Origin: Larus michahellis | Lineage: Eukaryota > Chordata > Aves > Charadriiformes > Laridae | Assembly: GCF_964199755.1 (NCBI RefSeq) | Contig: NC_133897.1 | Span: 71,728,661-71,792,660 of the forward strand | Reading direction: 5' to 3' | DNA: 64,000 nt | Part shown: positions 1 through 13,500 of the stretch, in pieces | Layout: each line of letters starts with the position of its first letter | Position numbering within the stretch: position 1 is the stretch's first letter | Translations under genes and position numbers: made by a program | Notes under the pieces: model-generated | The model's input: only the letters and a program-made list of their open reading frames with translations | Told to the model about the DNA's origin: nothing | The model's database searches: none

Positions 1-1461
1 TATAATTGACCTTGTTTCCTGAAATAAATCCAGCGTAATGTTTGTTTATTTTTAGTATCTTTTCAATAAGGACAACACTGTGCTGATGGTGACCCTTGTC
101 AGGATAGACTGTTCTTGAAGAACTTCATGTCAAGCAAGAACTGATGCAGCAAAGATAAGAGCTAGTGTACAATTTCATTGTGTAGACTTACTGGCAGAAT
201 TTTTTTTTTTGCATTGGTGGACTATGTAATTGTATGACACCAAATGGAAAAGTGTGAAAAGCCGTAAATCTGGTATTAGACCACAAAATATGCGAGACAG
301 ACACTTCTCTCCTTGACATTTGTGAAAATCTATAAAAAACTGACAAAACTGCAGCACCGAAACCATCAGCAATTTGCTTTATTGCCTTAATAGTACTGTG
401 CGACTGCTGCTTATCTTAGATTTATACTTTTAATTGGAGAGTAAAGTATCAGGGTAGGATAGTTTACTTGGTGATTACCGAAAGAAATCAGACACTGCAC
501 TGTAGGAAAATATTTTTGATCTTTTCAGGCAAGACACAAAATACTGGTGCAAAAAAGACTAGAAGTGTGTTTGAATGTAAACTTGTGTGGTGTTTAAACT
601 TCATGTTCGTTTAAGGAATAGTGTTCCTTGTATGAACAGTTCTTTGCAGGCTGAAATGGGAAAATCTGCTTTAAGAAAAAGGAGCCATTCACTTTTTTGT
701 AAATAAAAATCTGATCGAATCTGGTATTTTAAATCAGAAAATATCATTGTAGTGTGTTCTAAATTATGTTGACAGACTGTGGCTGTATATAATCAGTAGG
801 AAGGTGTCCAAAGTTGTACTAATTTTTTAAAAAGTTTTTTCTATTATACTTTCTGTTAAAATGTAGCGTTATAGGCCAGCCTGTTGAATTGTTACTTGGC
901 ACTGGACATATTCAAGCCCTTTGCTTTTGTTTCCTCTTCTGAATTGAGAAGCCTGTGTTAGCTCCAGTGCATACCTTCCTTCGAAGGTAACTAACAGGGT
1001 CGGTCTGAAAGCTTTAATGCAACTCTAGGAACACTTATGAAACCAAGATAGAATGGAAGGCTAAATATTGAGAGGAATTTGTATTTGAAACTACTGTTGG
1101 AAGAAAGACTTCACAGTTGAACTTCAGACAGCTAAGACTTAAAGTTTTAAAATATTTAGATATTTTTATAAAGACACTGAAGCTTAAGTGGCCAGGCCCA
1201 GGGATTTTGTTGGTTCCTTTAGCCTCTGCAGCTATGTCAGTCTTCAGCTATTTCAGATCTGGAGCTACAATAGGTTGATTCTGTCCTCTTCCGTTGCAAG
1301 CCACCTGTTTCTTCATCATCTGCCATGAAAAACGTGGGGATATAGTTGAAATCTATACTTGTTGCATTTCATATTATGTTGCTGTGTTCAGTTTCCTTGT
1401 GCGAGCAGAACTTGCAGTGGTTAAGAGTAGCTGAAAGTTTTTGCTAATTTCTGTCTTTTAG
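1..1461 (+). other. KIF13A: KIF13A intron (5' end outside window)
   Basis: AT-rich intronic sequence before the first exon seen here. The acceptor is TTTTAG before position 1462. No repeat, RNA gene or credible coding segment was recognised; short open frames on the minus strand have no exon-like features. Confidence 0.7.
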
Positions 1462-1572
1462 GCCATGAAGGCACCAGAACTGAAGGAAAAATTGGAAGAA
1501 TCTGAAAAACTAATAAAAGAGCTAACAGTCACCTGGGAGGAAAAGCTGAGGAAAACAGAAGAAATTGCACAG
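1462..1572 (+). CDS. KIF13A: KIF13A exon: neck / coiled-coil segment after the motor
   Basis: Encodes residues starting [17 protein letters not shown] and ending EEIAQ, a highly charged heptad-like helix that follows the motor domain in KIF13 proteins and helps control dimerisation. The exon is 111 nt with phase 0 at both ends; the acceptor is TTTTAG and the donor CAG|GTATTT. Confidence 0.95.
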
Positions 1573-4500
1573 GTATTTCATAAATTTTGAGGAGGAAAGG
1601 CCAGATACCCATATAGTGCAAGTCAGGTGAATTTCGTGAGCTGTTGTGGACTGTGCCGTCTTCCCCACCAGCTGTTTAGAATTCCTCTGGATCTTTGTCT
1701 TTTCCCCCTGGTTTCTGGTTGGCTTTTTTTCTCTGAAGTCTAAATTTCATTAGAATAAACATAGCTGTGTCGTGATGTCATTGATAAAAGCTAACATTTG
1801 AGTTTAAAATAAAACATCAAAATATCTTTGGGCAGCTCATTTATTTATAAGGCCACAGTGGGATCTTGGACATGTTTCCCTTGAAGTGACTAAGAAAATG
1901 AAAAATTACAAAAGGATCAGAATTTTGCATAGTATTTGTTGGTTTTGCTTTTAATGGCTTCTTAATCAGAGAAGGAAAATTTGTACATGTATTCACTAAT
2001 GTTTGTTCATTATTATTGTACTTAAAATAAGACTTCTGGATTCCAGTGTACTTCTCCATCATTTCCACCATCTGTAGCTTGGAGAATGAGTATGGTTGGT
2101 TTCCCTTTCTAGTCCTAGTGTTCCAGAAGCATGCTTTGGTGCAGCCACTGTTTAAATAAAAAAAAAAAAAGCGGGGGGAAAAACCAAACCAAACCCCAAC
2201 CAGCCAGACAAAAACCCCCACCCCCCAAACTGTAACTAAGCAAGAGATGTGTGATTGAGTAGATGCTTTAGCTGAATTAATAATAGTACTGCAAAAGAAT
2301 AAACCTAAACAAAATCTAACTTGTTATTGTTGATGTGTAAAAATAAATTCTGTTAAACGTATGCTACTTGACCAGTGTCTTAAGTTCAGTTTCTGGTAGC
2401 AATATACAGAATGCGTGTTCAGCATGTGCATCTTCATCTTTAGTTGCTTTGCTTTTATTTACTTGCTGTACTTTTGTCCACATACTGTAGCAGGCAAGAT
2501 TAACCTATTTTTGTGCTTGCAGGAGAGGCAAAGACAGCTAGAGAGCATGGGAATTTCCCTGGAGTCTTCAGGTATCAAGGTTGGGGATGACAAATGTTAC
2601 CTGGTGAACCTGAATGCGGACCCTGCGCTCAATGAGCTTTTGGTTTACTATTTAAAGGTAAGAGTGCGAACAGGATGTTTACACAGAATGAAAGGACACT
2701 TGTTTATTGTTTTGAATTTCTGGCTCAATTTCTTATTCAGCTCGTATTTAGATTTTTAAGACTAGTTGCAGCAAAATAGGATAGGCCACCTCCTATAGTT
2801 TAGGCTTTTGTTCTCCCTTTGCAGTTCAGCTTCATTGTTTTCCTAACTGATCTCCTGATTACCAACAGTGGGAGAAGTGCTTAATGTGTGACAGTGTTGA
2901 GACAAATTCTAACATTTCCAGACAGGATGTGCATAGAATTGCCTTTTGGGCTGAACTTGAAGTGAGAGCTTCGTGTTAGATCCTTCTTTTTGTTAGTGAA
3001 CTGAGGATTACTTTAAATACTCAATCAGTTAATCATAAAGAGATGATGTTTAGTAGTAATCAGTGAGAGTAAACTGCTTAAGTTTAAGAGAAAAGAGGGA
3101 AAAAAAAGGCACTGTTAAAGATTTACAGAAATGTCTTTTCCTAGTGCCACTAGCTTTCATACCATTTTGTTTAGCACAGTCTCATGTCAGAGTGAAAATA
3201 GTGTCAAATACAAACCTAGTGAGTTTGTGAGGAGTTGTGAGCTCCTTGTCAATAAGATATGAAAGACTATCCTGTCTATTTTTATAGTTACTTTTCTGCT
3301 TTAGTGGCTGAGATAGGGCTTCTGTATTTGAACAGTAGCAAATAAAGCACAGCTTCTCTTTCAACAGTGAAGTAAAGTATTTCAGCAGAATTTACAATGT
3401 GACTTGAAATTACGTAGAGATTAGTATGTTTAGTTGAGTTGCTGTATAGGTGTTTTATGAAAAGTAGCCAATTCCGTGCACCTAGTTTTTACTGACCATG
3501 CTCTCTATATAAGCCTCTATGAACCTGGCTGGTTTTCTGCATTATTGGCATTTATTGCCTGTATGCAAGCATAGTCTGAGAATATTTTTAAATCAGAATT
3601 TATGTGTCAACTGCCTTATTTTGCTTTATCTAAACCCATATGAAGATAAAGTGCAGAGCAGAACAGCAGCTTGTGTGTGACCTTTACAGTCTTCAAATCT
3701 GCTGTGGCACCATTTCTGCTCTATAGAAGTGCTTAGGAAAGGAGAGCATGTAGATTGTGCAGTCTGTGCTTTAGCTAATATTTTCTTAGTTATATAAACA
3801 GTGATAGTTTGCCTGTCTCTTAGTAACAGCTTATTTTCCAGGATCACACAAGGGTTGGTGCAGATACCTCTCAGGATATACAGCTCTTTGGTATAGGAAT
3901 CCAACCAGAACACTGTGAGATTGATATTGCTTTAGATGGAGAAGTCACACTCACACCAAAAGAAAATGCAAGGTAAGGAAGATCAGCAGCACTTTCCAGT
4001 GAAGTGTTTGCTTTTCTTTACCAGAAGATAATTTACATGCATTTTTATTTCACAGTTGGAAGTATCTTACATTCTGATCAATGAGTGGCTTCAATATAGG
4101 TGACAAAAACAGTTACTTAAAAGTGATAAAACTGAGATTTCCCCACTCGTGTACACACATGCTCACCCACCCACCCACTCTGCAACATAACAGGCAACGT
4201 GTTTGGCTCAGAATAAACCATCGCAAGAAGGTATTCAGCGGGAATGGGGGACCGTTGCTTGTCTGTATCCTGGGTGGTAACAGGATCATGGAGACACTGC
4301 TGGCTATCCCGACCCATGTGATGGGATAGTGTCGTGTCGTGATGGAGGTGGATAAATTGTGCCTCGTGAGTAGTTCCTGTTGCAAAGCTCAACATTTTGT
4401 GGGAAATAGGTGTTTTAAAGATCTGAAGATCTTTAAATTTTTTTGTGATTTTTAAATTTATTTTTTAAATCTTTTATTACTGCTGTGTCTAGTAAATATG

Positions 4501-7500
4501 CAGTGTGGAGTCACATTTCTCCTTTTGTTCCTACTTCTATATCTTAATTATTTTTTTATTTTAGGAGCACTGTGGCTTCCTGGATGGAATTGTAAATGTC
4601 TTTTCACTTCATCTGTGACGTGTGATAAGCTGTACTTTTGTCCTATTTAATAGTCATGCTACCTGACTGAAATCTGAATATCTAAATAAAATGTAGATTA
4701 GTATTAGAAGGAGAAACAGAAGTTTGAGGCACACTTTTAAAAAAATCCAATTTCTTTCGTTCTGCCTTCAGTAAAATAACTCTTGGCATTTGCATTTTTC
4801 TTCTGCAGCTGGCAGTACAAAATTTTAAACAGATGGGATTCAGACTTGTGGTGATAGAGTTACTGTGCTGGAAATCAGTCATTTTGACTGGCAAGAACAA
4901 AGGCACATGTCAGTAGAAAAAAACGTACTTTGTTTTACTAGTGCCTAGTCTGCAATGCTTAAGTATCAGTTCTTAAGATACTAGTGTCAACAGAAATTTA
5001 GTTACCAAATTTCATTGGAGAAAAAAATAAAAATCTGGTTTTAAATCAAATGCTTACATGTTTGTGCTGACTTACTTAAGAGAGACAGCTGAATTTGGAA
5101 CAATGCATCTGAAAAGGCTTTTTTCATTTTACTTCAGTTTTTTTTCCCTTTCAAATAAAATGTTCTGCTTTGTGACTCACATATGCAAAAGTTCAACAGC
5201 TCCATTTTTCCCATTTTATGGTTGAAACTTAATTACGGAAAACCTAAATACAAATACAGCAGTATACCAGATGTTCACAAAAATAGATCCTTCTTAATAA
5301 TAGAGGCTCCATTTGTTGAAAGAATGAAACTTGGATCTAAGGGTCTTTTCTTACGCTTGAATGCAGAGTATGTTAACAGTATATTTTACAACTGTGTGTT
5401 GACTAATGTGTATCTTGGAGAGCTTTATCAGTAGGATTTGTATGCAACTAAGTTTGCAGACTGTTTATAAGAAGCAGGCAGTGACCCAGTTTGAAAAATG
5501 GGCATTTAAAGAAAACTGTGCAACTAAAAGCGATGTTGTCTGTATGTTTACTGAAGAGTTGTTCCAGCCAAAGCTGGAAGGGAAAGGTGCTTTGTGTTTA
5601 ATTCTGACAGTAGAAATCAGACCGGTAACTTTCCTGTTGATTCTTTAGTGAGAAGCTAGCAGATTTGTGCATCATATGATACAAATCACTGTCTGTAGAT
5701 GGGAGAAGCAGTAGATCATGTAGTTGCTTTTCAACCTTTTGTTTTTAGGACTTCACTGAAGTTGTATTTTCTTTTTTCAGATCCTGTGTAAATGGTGCAC
5801 TGGTATGTTCTGTCACTCAGTTATGGCATGGAGATAGAATATTATGGGGAAACAACCACTTTTTTAGGTAATAGTTGTTATTTGCATTCCAGCCTCTTTA
5901 CATCTAGCCTATTTTTTTTTTTTCTTCCACTGTCCTACATAAACTTTTTAGAAACTGAATTTCAATTTTTACGCAGAATCAATTTACCAAAGAGGAAACG
6001 ACGAGATTGGCTGAAAGACTTTGAGAAAGAAAGTTCATTAGGAGAGCATGATCTGGATGCAGCTAGTGAAGCTTCTTCAGAACCGGACTACAACTATGAG
6101 TTTGCACAAATGGAAGTTATTATGAAGACACTGAATAGTAATGGTAAGGCAGCTGCCGGATTAAAATGTTCTTTTGAATTGTCTAACAAATTCAGCATAG
6201 AACTTAATTTCTGGGTAAAACAAGTGGTGCAGTAGCTCCAGGGGCCTTTGGAGCATTTTCAGAAAAAGGTATTTTACAGAAACAATGTTAGGCGTATATA
6301 CACACATACGTACGCGCGCGCATATACGTACGCGCACGTACGCGCACGTGTGTATATATGTGTGTGTATGTGTGCGTGTGTGTATATATAAATGCATATA
6401 AAAATATATGTGTGTGTGTATATATGTGTGTGTATATATGTAAATGCATATAAAAATGTGTATGTGTGTATATATATGTAAATGCATATAAAAATATCTA
6501 TGCACCTAGGTATAAATACAGACACACACACACAAAAATTAGTAGTTGGTTTGTGCCCTGACACAGAATTTTGTCTGTACATCTGCTCTCTGTTATAGTA
6601 CAGCTGAATTGTAATCATATGCTTGTCAAATCATCTTCTCAGTCCTACTAACATCTTGGTTTTGCAAGTTACTGCAAACAAAAGGGTGCTCCAGATACGT
6701 CTCAGTTAATTTCATCCTTCCTTTTGTATCAAATATTATTTGACACCATTTTAACCTTAGTAGGAAAACACTGACATGATAACAAATCAACAGTCAGATG
6801 TCAGCTAGTGTGGTTTTAATGCTTGATCACTCTCAATATTTTATTTAATCTTTGTTAAAACCTATTGTGATCCTTTTTTTTGGCCAGTATAGTAAAATGC
6901 AGTATATATGAAATAATAGTATGGTGTATATAAAGCAATATGGTGGTTTTGTGGTTTCCAGAAGGCAAGTCATAGTTCATATAATATAATATGGTATGAA
7001 GAAATGCTGAAAAACTCGGTAAACTACTGAATGCTTTGTACAGGTTTTTTAATACACAAAATTTGAGAGGCAAATACTTGGGTTTTGGTCACTGACCAAG
7101 ACGACACCGTAGGTGTTTCATTGCTTTCTGTTCTTTATTCATATCTTCGCAGTATTTCCATTGTTTGCTGTGGTTTACTTGTTGAAATACAGTATTTACT
7201 TTTTTTTCTTGGTTTCCTCTTTAACTTTCTCTGTCTTACTGTTGAATAGAGCATGATGGTTTCATATGCATAATGTTCTAGCAAGAGTTAGCAACTTTTT
7301 TACAATTTGATTTTAATGGGATTTCTTGTGTGAGTGAGTAACAGGGTCAGGTCATTTAAGTTGATGTGAAATTACTGTTTGATAACAGAAATATTCTCAT
7401 TATGGTTCACTCGTACCAGGAGATGAATTTCAGATGAATTTGCCATCCTGGTGGTCTTCAGTGTTGTCGTCCCTCGTGAAGATTCTGTTGCCTGTCTTAA

Positions 7501-10500
7501 GGCCTCAGACCATCCCGTATCTGTGCCAAAACTGGGACAAAGGTTTTGAACTTGATTGGCTCATGCATGAGACTGCTGGAGAAATTTGAAAGCATTAATT
7601 GATGCTTGATCTGCTTGTCACTAACCGGGATTTGACTAAACTGTAGCAGTCTACAATGAGTCAGTGTTCTTTGAATGGGGCGGGGGGGACACATTTTTTG
7701 GTTTTCTTGTGTTGTTATCTAGCTGATGGAAATGATTCTTCACAATATTTCAAGTGTTTTAACATTTTAGTTCAGTAGGCTTTTTTGGTTGTGATCCAGG
7801 CTAATTTTTGTCTTGGTCGGTTGTTTTCTGTGTCTTTGCTGTGTGCAGTGCAGACCTCGCTGTTTCTTTAGAGTACTTTCTAAGGCACAGCAAGTGTTAG
7901 CAGTCATACACATTGCACAGTTTCAGAGGCATCAGAACCCAATTTTTCTGCTTCTTGTCTCTTCTGCCCCCTGCCACGTAGGTGTTGCTTCACTAAGTTG
8001 GAGTAGTGAGTGATAATAAAGCCCTGACAAAACCAAGTGACTGTGAGGATCATCGGCTGGTCTTTTGATTGGAAGTCAGCTAGTGCTTCCAGGTTCTGTT
8101 CTTCTCAATGGTATAGTTAAAATACAGTTTTGCTCACAGGCTTCCAGTTTGCTGTGTAAGAAGTAAAGCAGCTTTGTTGCAATACCATTTATTTATTCTT
8201 CCTTAAAATGAAAAATAAATACAGGTCAGGAAGAAGAAATAACTAGATAATTGAAGACAATTAATTCTATTTGTATTCTCTGGAGAAACCCTAGGTGGGT
8301 ATAAAGGGGTATTTTAAAAATTTCATCAGATAATTATTTTATAGGCATGTATTGATATAGCCCAAAGCAAGAGGTTTTGGGTTTTTTTTCCCCCTTGATC
8401 TTTTTGAGAACAGTAACCTTCTTTAAATAAATAGCCTAGCTTCTCCAGAGCGCAAGCACATTTGTTTTTATAGCATTTAACCAGTACAGAAGTGTCACAT
8501 ACTGCATCCGGCTCCAGAGAAGCTCTGAGGAAAATGTGTAGCTTTGAAAACAGCTGTAAAGAAAACATGCAGATTCTTTCCTCTCTTCAGCCTGTTAACT
8601 TTCTTTGTGGGATTCTGTCAGATCAGCTTTGTACTGCTAATTTGTGATGTTGGTCAAACACAGAATGCAGCAAAGAAGTTTACTTTATTCTTGTATAGGG
8701 TGCAGTGGTTATGTAAACAATGTGATTAGGTTACCCAGCTTCTCATTTAAGCAAACAAAACTGTTGTTACGGCTCGGGATGGGGATTTTGATGAAACTTA
8801 GCAAAGCAGCCTGTGTCATAATCTTCTTCCCACTTGTTTAGAAAAATGCACTTACATGAAATCTTAAGGAATTAATTCAGCATTGTTGTTACTGGATTAA
8901 CAGGTTCCAGATGTGAATTAAGTGACATTGCAGCAAGGTAGTAAATGCTCTTCATCGTATGGAGAAAGTACCTTCTTCTGGTTCAGTGTTAACATTCTAA
9001 CATTTTGCAGAGGATTAACTGCATACGAACAGTCTTCTCAGGGCCATTGAACTCGTCACGTGTATATATATATGTAAAAGATTGGGACCTGGGCCTTTTA
9101 ACACAGTATGGAATTTGCTGTGCATTTGGCAGGTTTTGGGTAGAATCTTCCCTAATTTATTTGACTTTGTATGAGAAATCCAAAATTGTGGAACATGGTG
9201 TTTAAATCTAACTTAAACACTATTGTAGTTCTTCTGAATTGTGAAAAACTTGACTTTATTTTTTAATCTTCTAACTAGATGTTTATTATTCACACCATAT
9301 TTTGCTTTTTCACTGTGAAAGGCTTGGGAGTTTCTGTGTAAAGTCTTTCAAAAGTTAAATTGAAAACTTTTCTAAGAGTGTAGATTTTCCTTTTGCATTT
9401 CAATACAAGCAAATACTTTTTTTTCCCCCCCGAACAGTAATGGCTGTCGTTTAAATGAGGAATTTTTAGACTAGACTCTTGCATCTCATTCCAAATATTT
9501 TACATGTTTCCAAATATTTGATCTTGTGGTGGCTGTGAACCTGTAAATATATGTGCCTGGAATTTGTATTAAGGAAATCTGTATTAAGTCACTTGTATCA
9601 AGGAAATCTGCTCCCTGAACTCAGAGCTGGTCTTTGAGCAGTTTAGGAAAGTCTTGTCTTAATGAGTCAGCCTTAGATTCATTTCCTGTGTTTGCAAACA
9701 CAATAGAGGGCTTTAATTTCTTCCATGCCTCTTCTGTATCTTCTGCATAATACCTGATTTCTCAACCATTCTTCACATAATGAAAACAATTTTAGGGATT
9801 GTCCAGTAAAACCTATGTATGTGAAGGTAATTCTGGTATTATCTGGAGAAGTTAGGAGGAGGAGGATGATGCAGATCAACATGAATAACTTGGTTTGTAG
9901 TCCAGAATATTAGAACTTGGTTCAGTCAGTTGTTTTTGTTGCACTGTCTGTTTAAAAGCTAAAAATAGCTAACTGTTTTTCTGAGAATGTCGTGTACTAA
10001 AAATTAATATTTCTGGTTATTTTAAGACACTTCTATGCTTCACTGTTTTGCTATTTGGTTGCTATTTATGCTGACTGATTTTTAACTTTGTGCTTTATAA
10101 TTACCATTGTGGTGGTATTTTATGATGCCTTTGCATGAACCCAGTGATTTCTTCCCTGGATAAGGGTAGGGCCACAGTAGCAACTTGCATTAGTCTTTGT
10201 TTTCTGCTAAAACTGAAAATATGCTTTACGTCAGTCTTAATATTTCAAATAAGGAGGCCGAGAGGTAAATACAAACCCACTGTAACAACAGAACCCTGGA
10301 GATCCTGTTTGCTCCTCTGACATTTATAATAGGAAGGATTTGTTTTATAAAATGACTTGCCTAAATAGTCGTGTACATCAAAATCACAGACAGAGAGTTG
10401 GATTATCTTTAGCAAAATTGGCCTCAGTAGTTCTAGTACGTACTAAGTTATTCTATATTGCTGAATACAGTAATAACACATTTGTTTGTGAAGATACAAG

Positions 10501-13500
10501 GGATGTGGGTTTTGGGAGAGTGTATGTGCATGTTATGGTGACCAACATACACTACTGCTCATGAAAAACCTGCAGAACCTTTCATATGATTCCTCTGTTG
10601 CATGCTACAGTAACCCAAATCTTATTTGTTTTTTCATGTAGCATTGTAGTATCAGGAACACTTGTGCAAAATCTTACAGGACTGGGTTTTGGTAGTGAGG
10701 GCAAGATGGTTCATAACTAAATCACACCAACATGTTTGGTTGTGGTTTTTTTGGAGAAGCACACCTCTAGTTCCAAAGTGGGACAGTGTAATTAAATCTA
10801 GGTTTATTTTTCTCCCTCCTTTGTGACAGACTGTCATCCTTAAGTGTCACAGCAGCTCTTTGGTTTTTTGGGTTTTGTTTTTTGTTTGGGGTTTTTTGTT
10901 TTTTTTTTTTAATATTTGCAAAATGCAAGAGGTGTCACAAACAGTTGTTTCAAAGATGAAGATTTTTGCATTTGAAAATCCTGGCGTGTCCTAAACTTGC
11001 TATGGTACTTACCCTAATATTCCACCACGCCAGCTATGGAACTTCCCCCTCTCCCTTCCCCTTCTGATGCACAGAATCAGCAATCTGTGAGGTGATGTGC
11101 TGTCACTCAGGTATTCATCTAGATTGCTCCTCTGTCAAACCACTTTTCTTGCTCTGTTTAAGCTGTCAGATGTACATACATGAAGCAGATATATACTGGT
11201 AGTATATAGAGGGAGCTTATTCCATTTAATTGCTATTTCAGAGCATTGGACCTAAACCCAGGAACAGACAGAGTAATGTTTCTTTAATTTGAATGCAATT
11301 TAGGTTTAACTGTAGCTAATTGACATAAGCAGTTGTTATTTCAGGATAGAATATCCAAATGGATATTCGTTCTGGGTTGATACTGAGAAGAAATGTGGTT
11401 TGTAAAGCTAAATGCAGAAGTCACTTCCAGAATGTACTTTGCCTGTTTCAGTGCTGTGAACCGCTTCGGTGCAGTGCAATGTGTGATGAGTCAGTCCATT
11501 TGTTTGTCTCAGTTTTCTCCTGCAGCTTTCCAGCATGTTTCATTCCCTGCCAGAATGGAGAAAGTAAATTGCTTTTTACTTCCTTAAATAATTTCCTTCT
11601 CTGGTTAACATCATTTTCCCTTGTATTTTGCTTTGTTTTCTTCTTATTAATTTGTTCCCTTTTCCATCTATTCTTTTTTTCCTACTGGGATCCTGGAACA
11701 TATTATAACTTCCCAATACCGAAGTATGCAGTAGACAAGAGTCTTAACCATTATTCTAGCCTCTTTGCATGCCATATTTTTTTTTTCTTGTTTGGATTTA
11801 TTTACTTAATGCAATATTTAATTTCTTGGCTGTTTTGGGGGGCAGTGGCCATCTTGTGTTTGCAGCGACTCTGGGATATGTGATGACTGTTACCAAATAA
11901 ATAATGAGTGTTCTGTAGAGCTGAAATGGCATTTTCTCACTTTTCTGTGGTTTTTTTCTTCCTTCTTTTTTTTTTTTTTTTGTTTCCTTTTCTTGTTAGA
12001 CCCAGTACAAAATGTGGTCCAGATCTTGGAGAAACAGTACTTGGAAGAGAAGCGGAGTGCTCTTGAGGAGCAGCGGCTGATGTATGAACGTGAGTTAGAG
12101 CTGCTGCGGCAGCAGCTCTCTCCAGAAAGGCAGCATCAGCATGGCAGCGACAGACTCTCCTACACTGCACAGACTGCACAGCAGAAAGTAAATCTCTGGA
12201 CAGAAGAGAGGTGAGAATACTGGAGTTAAAGGAATTATAAGAACTACAAAGGGTGAAAGATGAGACTCTAACTGTCTGTCAGAAACTGATAATATATTTT
12301 GGTGGAGTTGACGTGCAGTACAAGATCTGCCTCCACCAAAAGTGTTAGCATTTCATTTAGGACTAAGTTTTGATGCATAATGTGCATACAAAATCTTCCT
12401 GTGTGATTTAACACACAGATGAAATGAGAACTTAGCTTTTATTGATCAACATTATAGCCTTTTTTTTTTTGTTTTTTAAGATAGAAAAGGGCTTCTGAAA
12501 TGTTTGGTTTAGCAATTATTATTTAAGTTAGTTCTGGAAAGGAAAAAAGGATAGCACAGAGGTAAATTTGTCAACTCAGGCTAAGGAGTCCATTAAGGAG
12601 TATTGTGTGTTGAGAGTATGTAGTGAGAGCAAACCATTAAAAAAAATACAGAAAATAGGAGTCCTTAAATGTTCTGTGTATGTGTCTCTAAAACTAAGCC
12701 CAGCTTTAGAAGAGTTTGATAACTGCAGAATAGTCAAATAGAGTATCTTTGAGCTATTTAGGAAGTAAAAGGCTTGCCATGGGGCTTGCCTCTTTGCAAA
12801 GGAATAGTGTGGCACCTGAATGCAGCCTTGGTGAAAGATCATTGAGAGATTTGCAGGGATTGTTAAAAAAGCAGACTAGGAAGATGTGAGCAGAGCTTAA
12901 GCAGCACGTGTGTGTTTGCATCTTGACAATGAGAGAAGCTTGTTCTCAGTATCATTGGGGAACAAAGGAAGTCAACTCCATGGAGAGAAGTTCTAGGGCC
13001 AGCAACCAAAGATGATTTAGGTTTTCGGCATACAAATGAGTATTCTGTCATTGGGTTAATTCAGCAGGAAGAATGACTAGATTCACTCACAGGTTTCTTG
13101 TAGATTTCTTTTAAATCTATTTTCTTTTAAAGCAGAAGCTTCATTATTCACTCAGCCGTTTTTCTATATGTAGTGAATTTGAGTGCTCTTTCCTATTTTG
13201 ATTATTTTTGCTTGTTCTCCACCATTTAAAAAAAAAATAAATCCATGTACAAGAGGATCCTAATAAAGATAGCCACGATTGTATTGCAGCTTTCAACTTC
13301 AGAGTGTTAGAAATAGAACAGAACAGATCTTGGTTTAGTTTTTGTGCAAGGTTTTGTTTTATAATTTCTGCCCAGTTTGGCCTGGGAAAAAAAAACCTAA
13401 AGAAATAACAAACTGTTGACCCATTCACCAGCAATGACTAGAATGTTTTCCATGGCAAGCATACAGAGTAGTGGTGCTGTGTTTCAACTTTAATTAAAAT

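Larger units (their letters stand above)
6144..11999 (+). other. KIF13A: Large KIF13A intron (5.9 kb)
   Basis: Intron between the FHA block and the stalk. It holds the alternating purine-pyrimidine tract and minisatellite at 6292-6495. The rest is AT-rich sequence with poly-T runs (for example near 10890 and before the acceptor at 11999). Open frames of up to 174 codons (11359-11883) look fortuitous: AT-rich, Phe- and Leu-rich, with no family resemblance. Confidence 0.75.

Noticed and set aside
11359-11883. 174-codon open frame on the + strand
   Set aside because: It lies in a KIF13A intron, is Phe/Leu/Cys-rich as expected from T-rich DNA, has no family resemblance, and its end does not connect to the exon at 12000.
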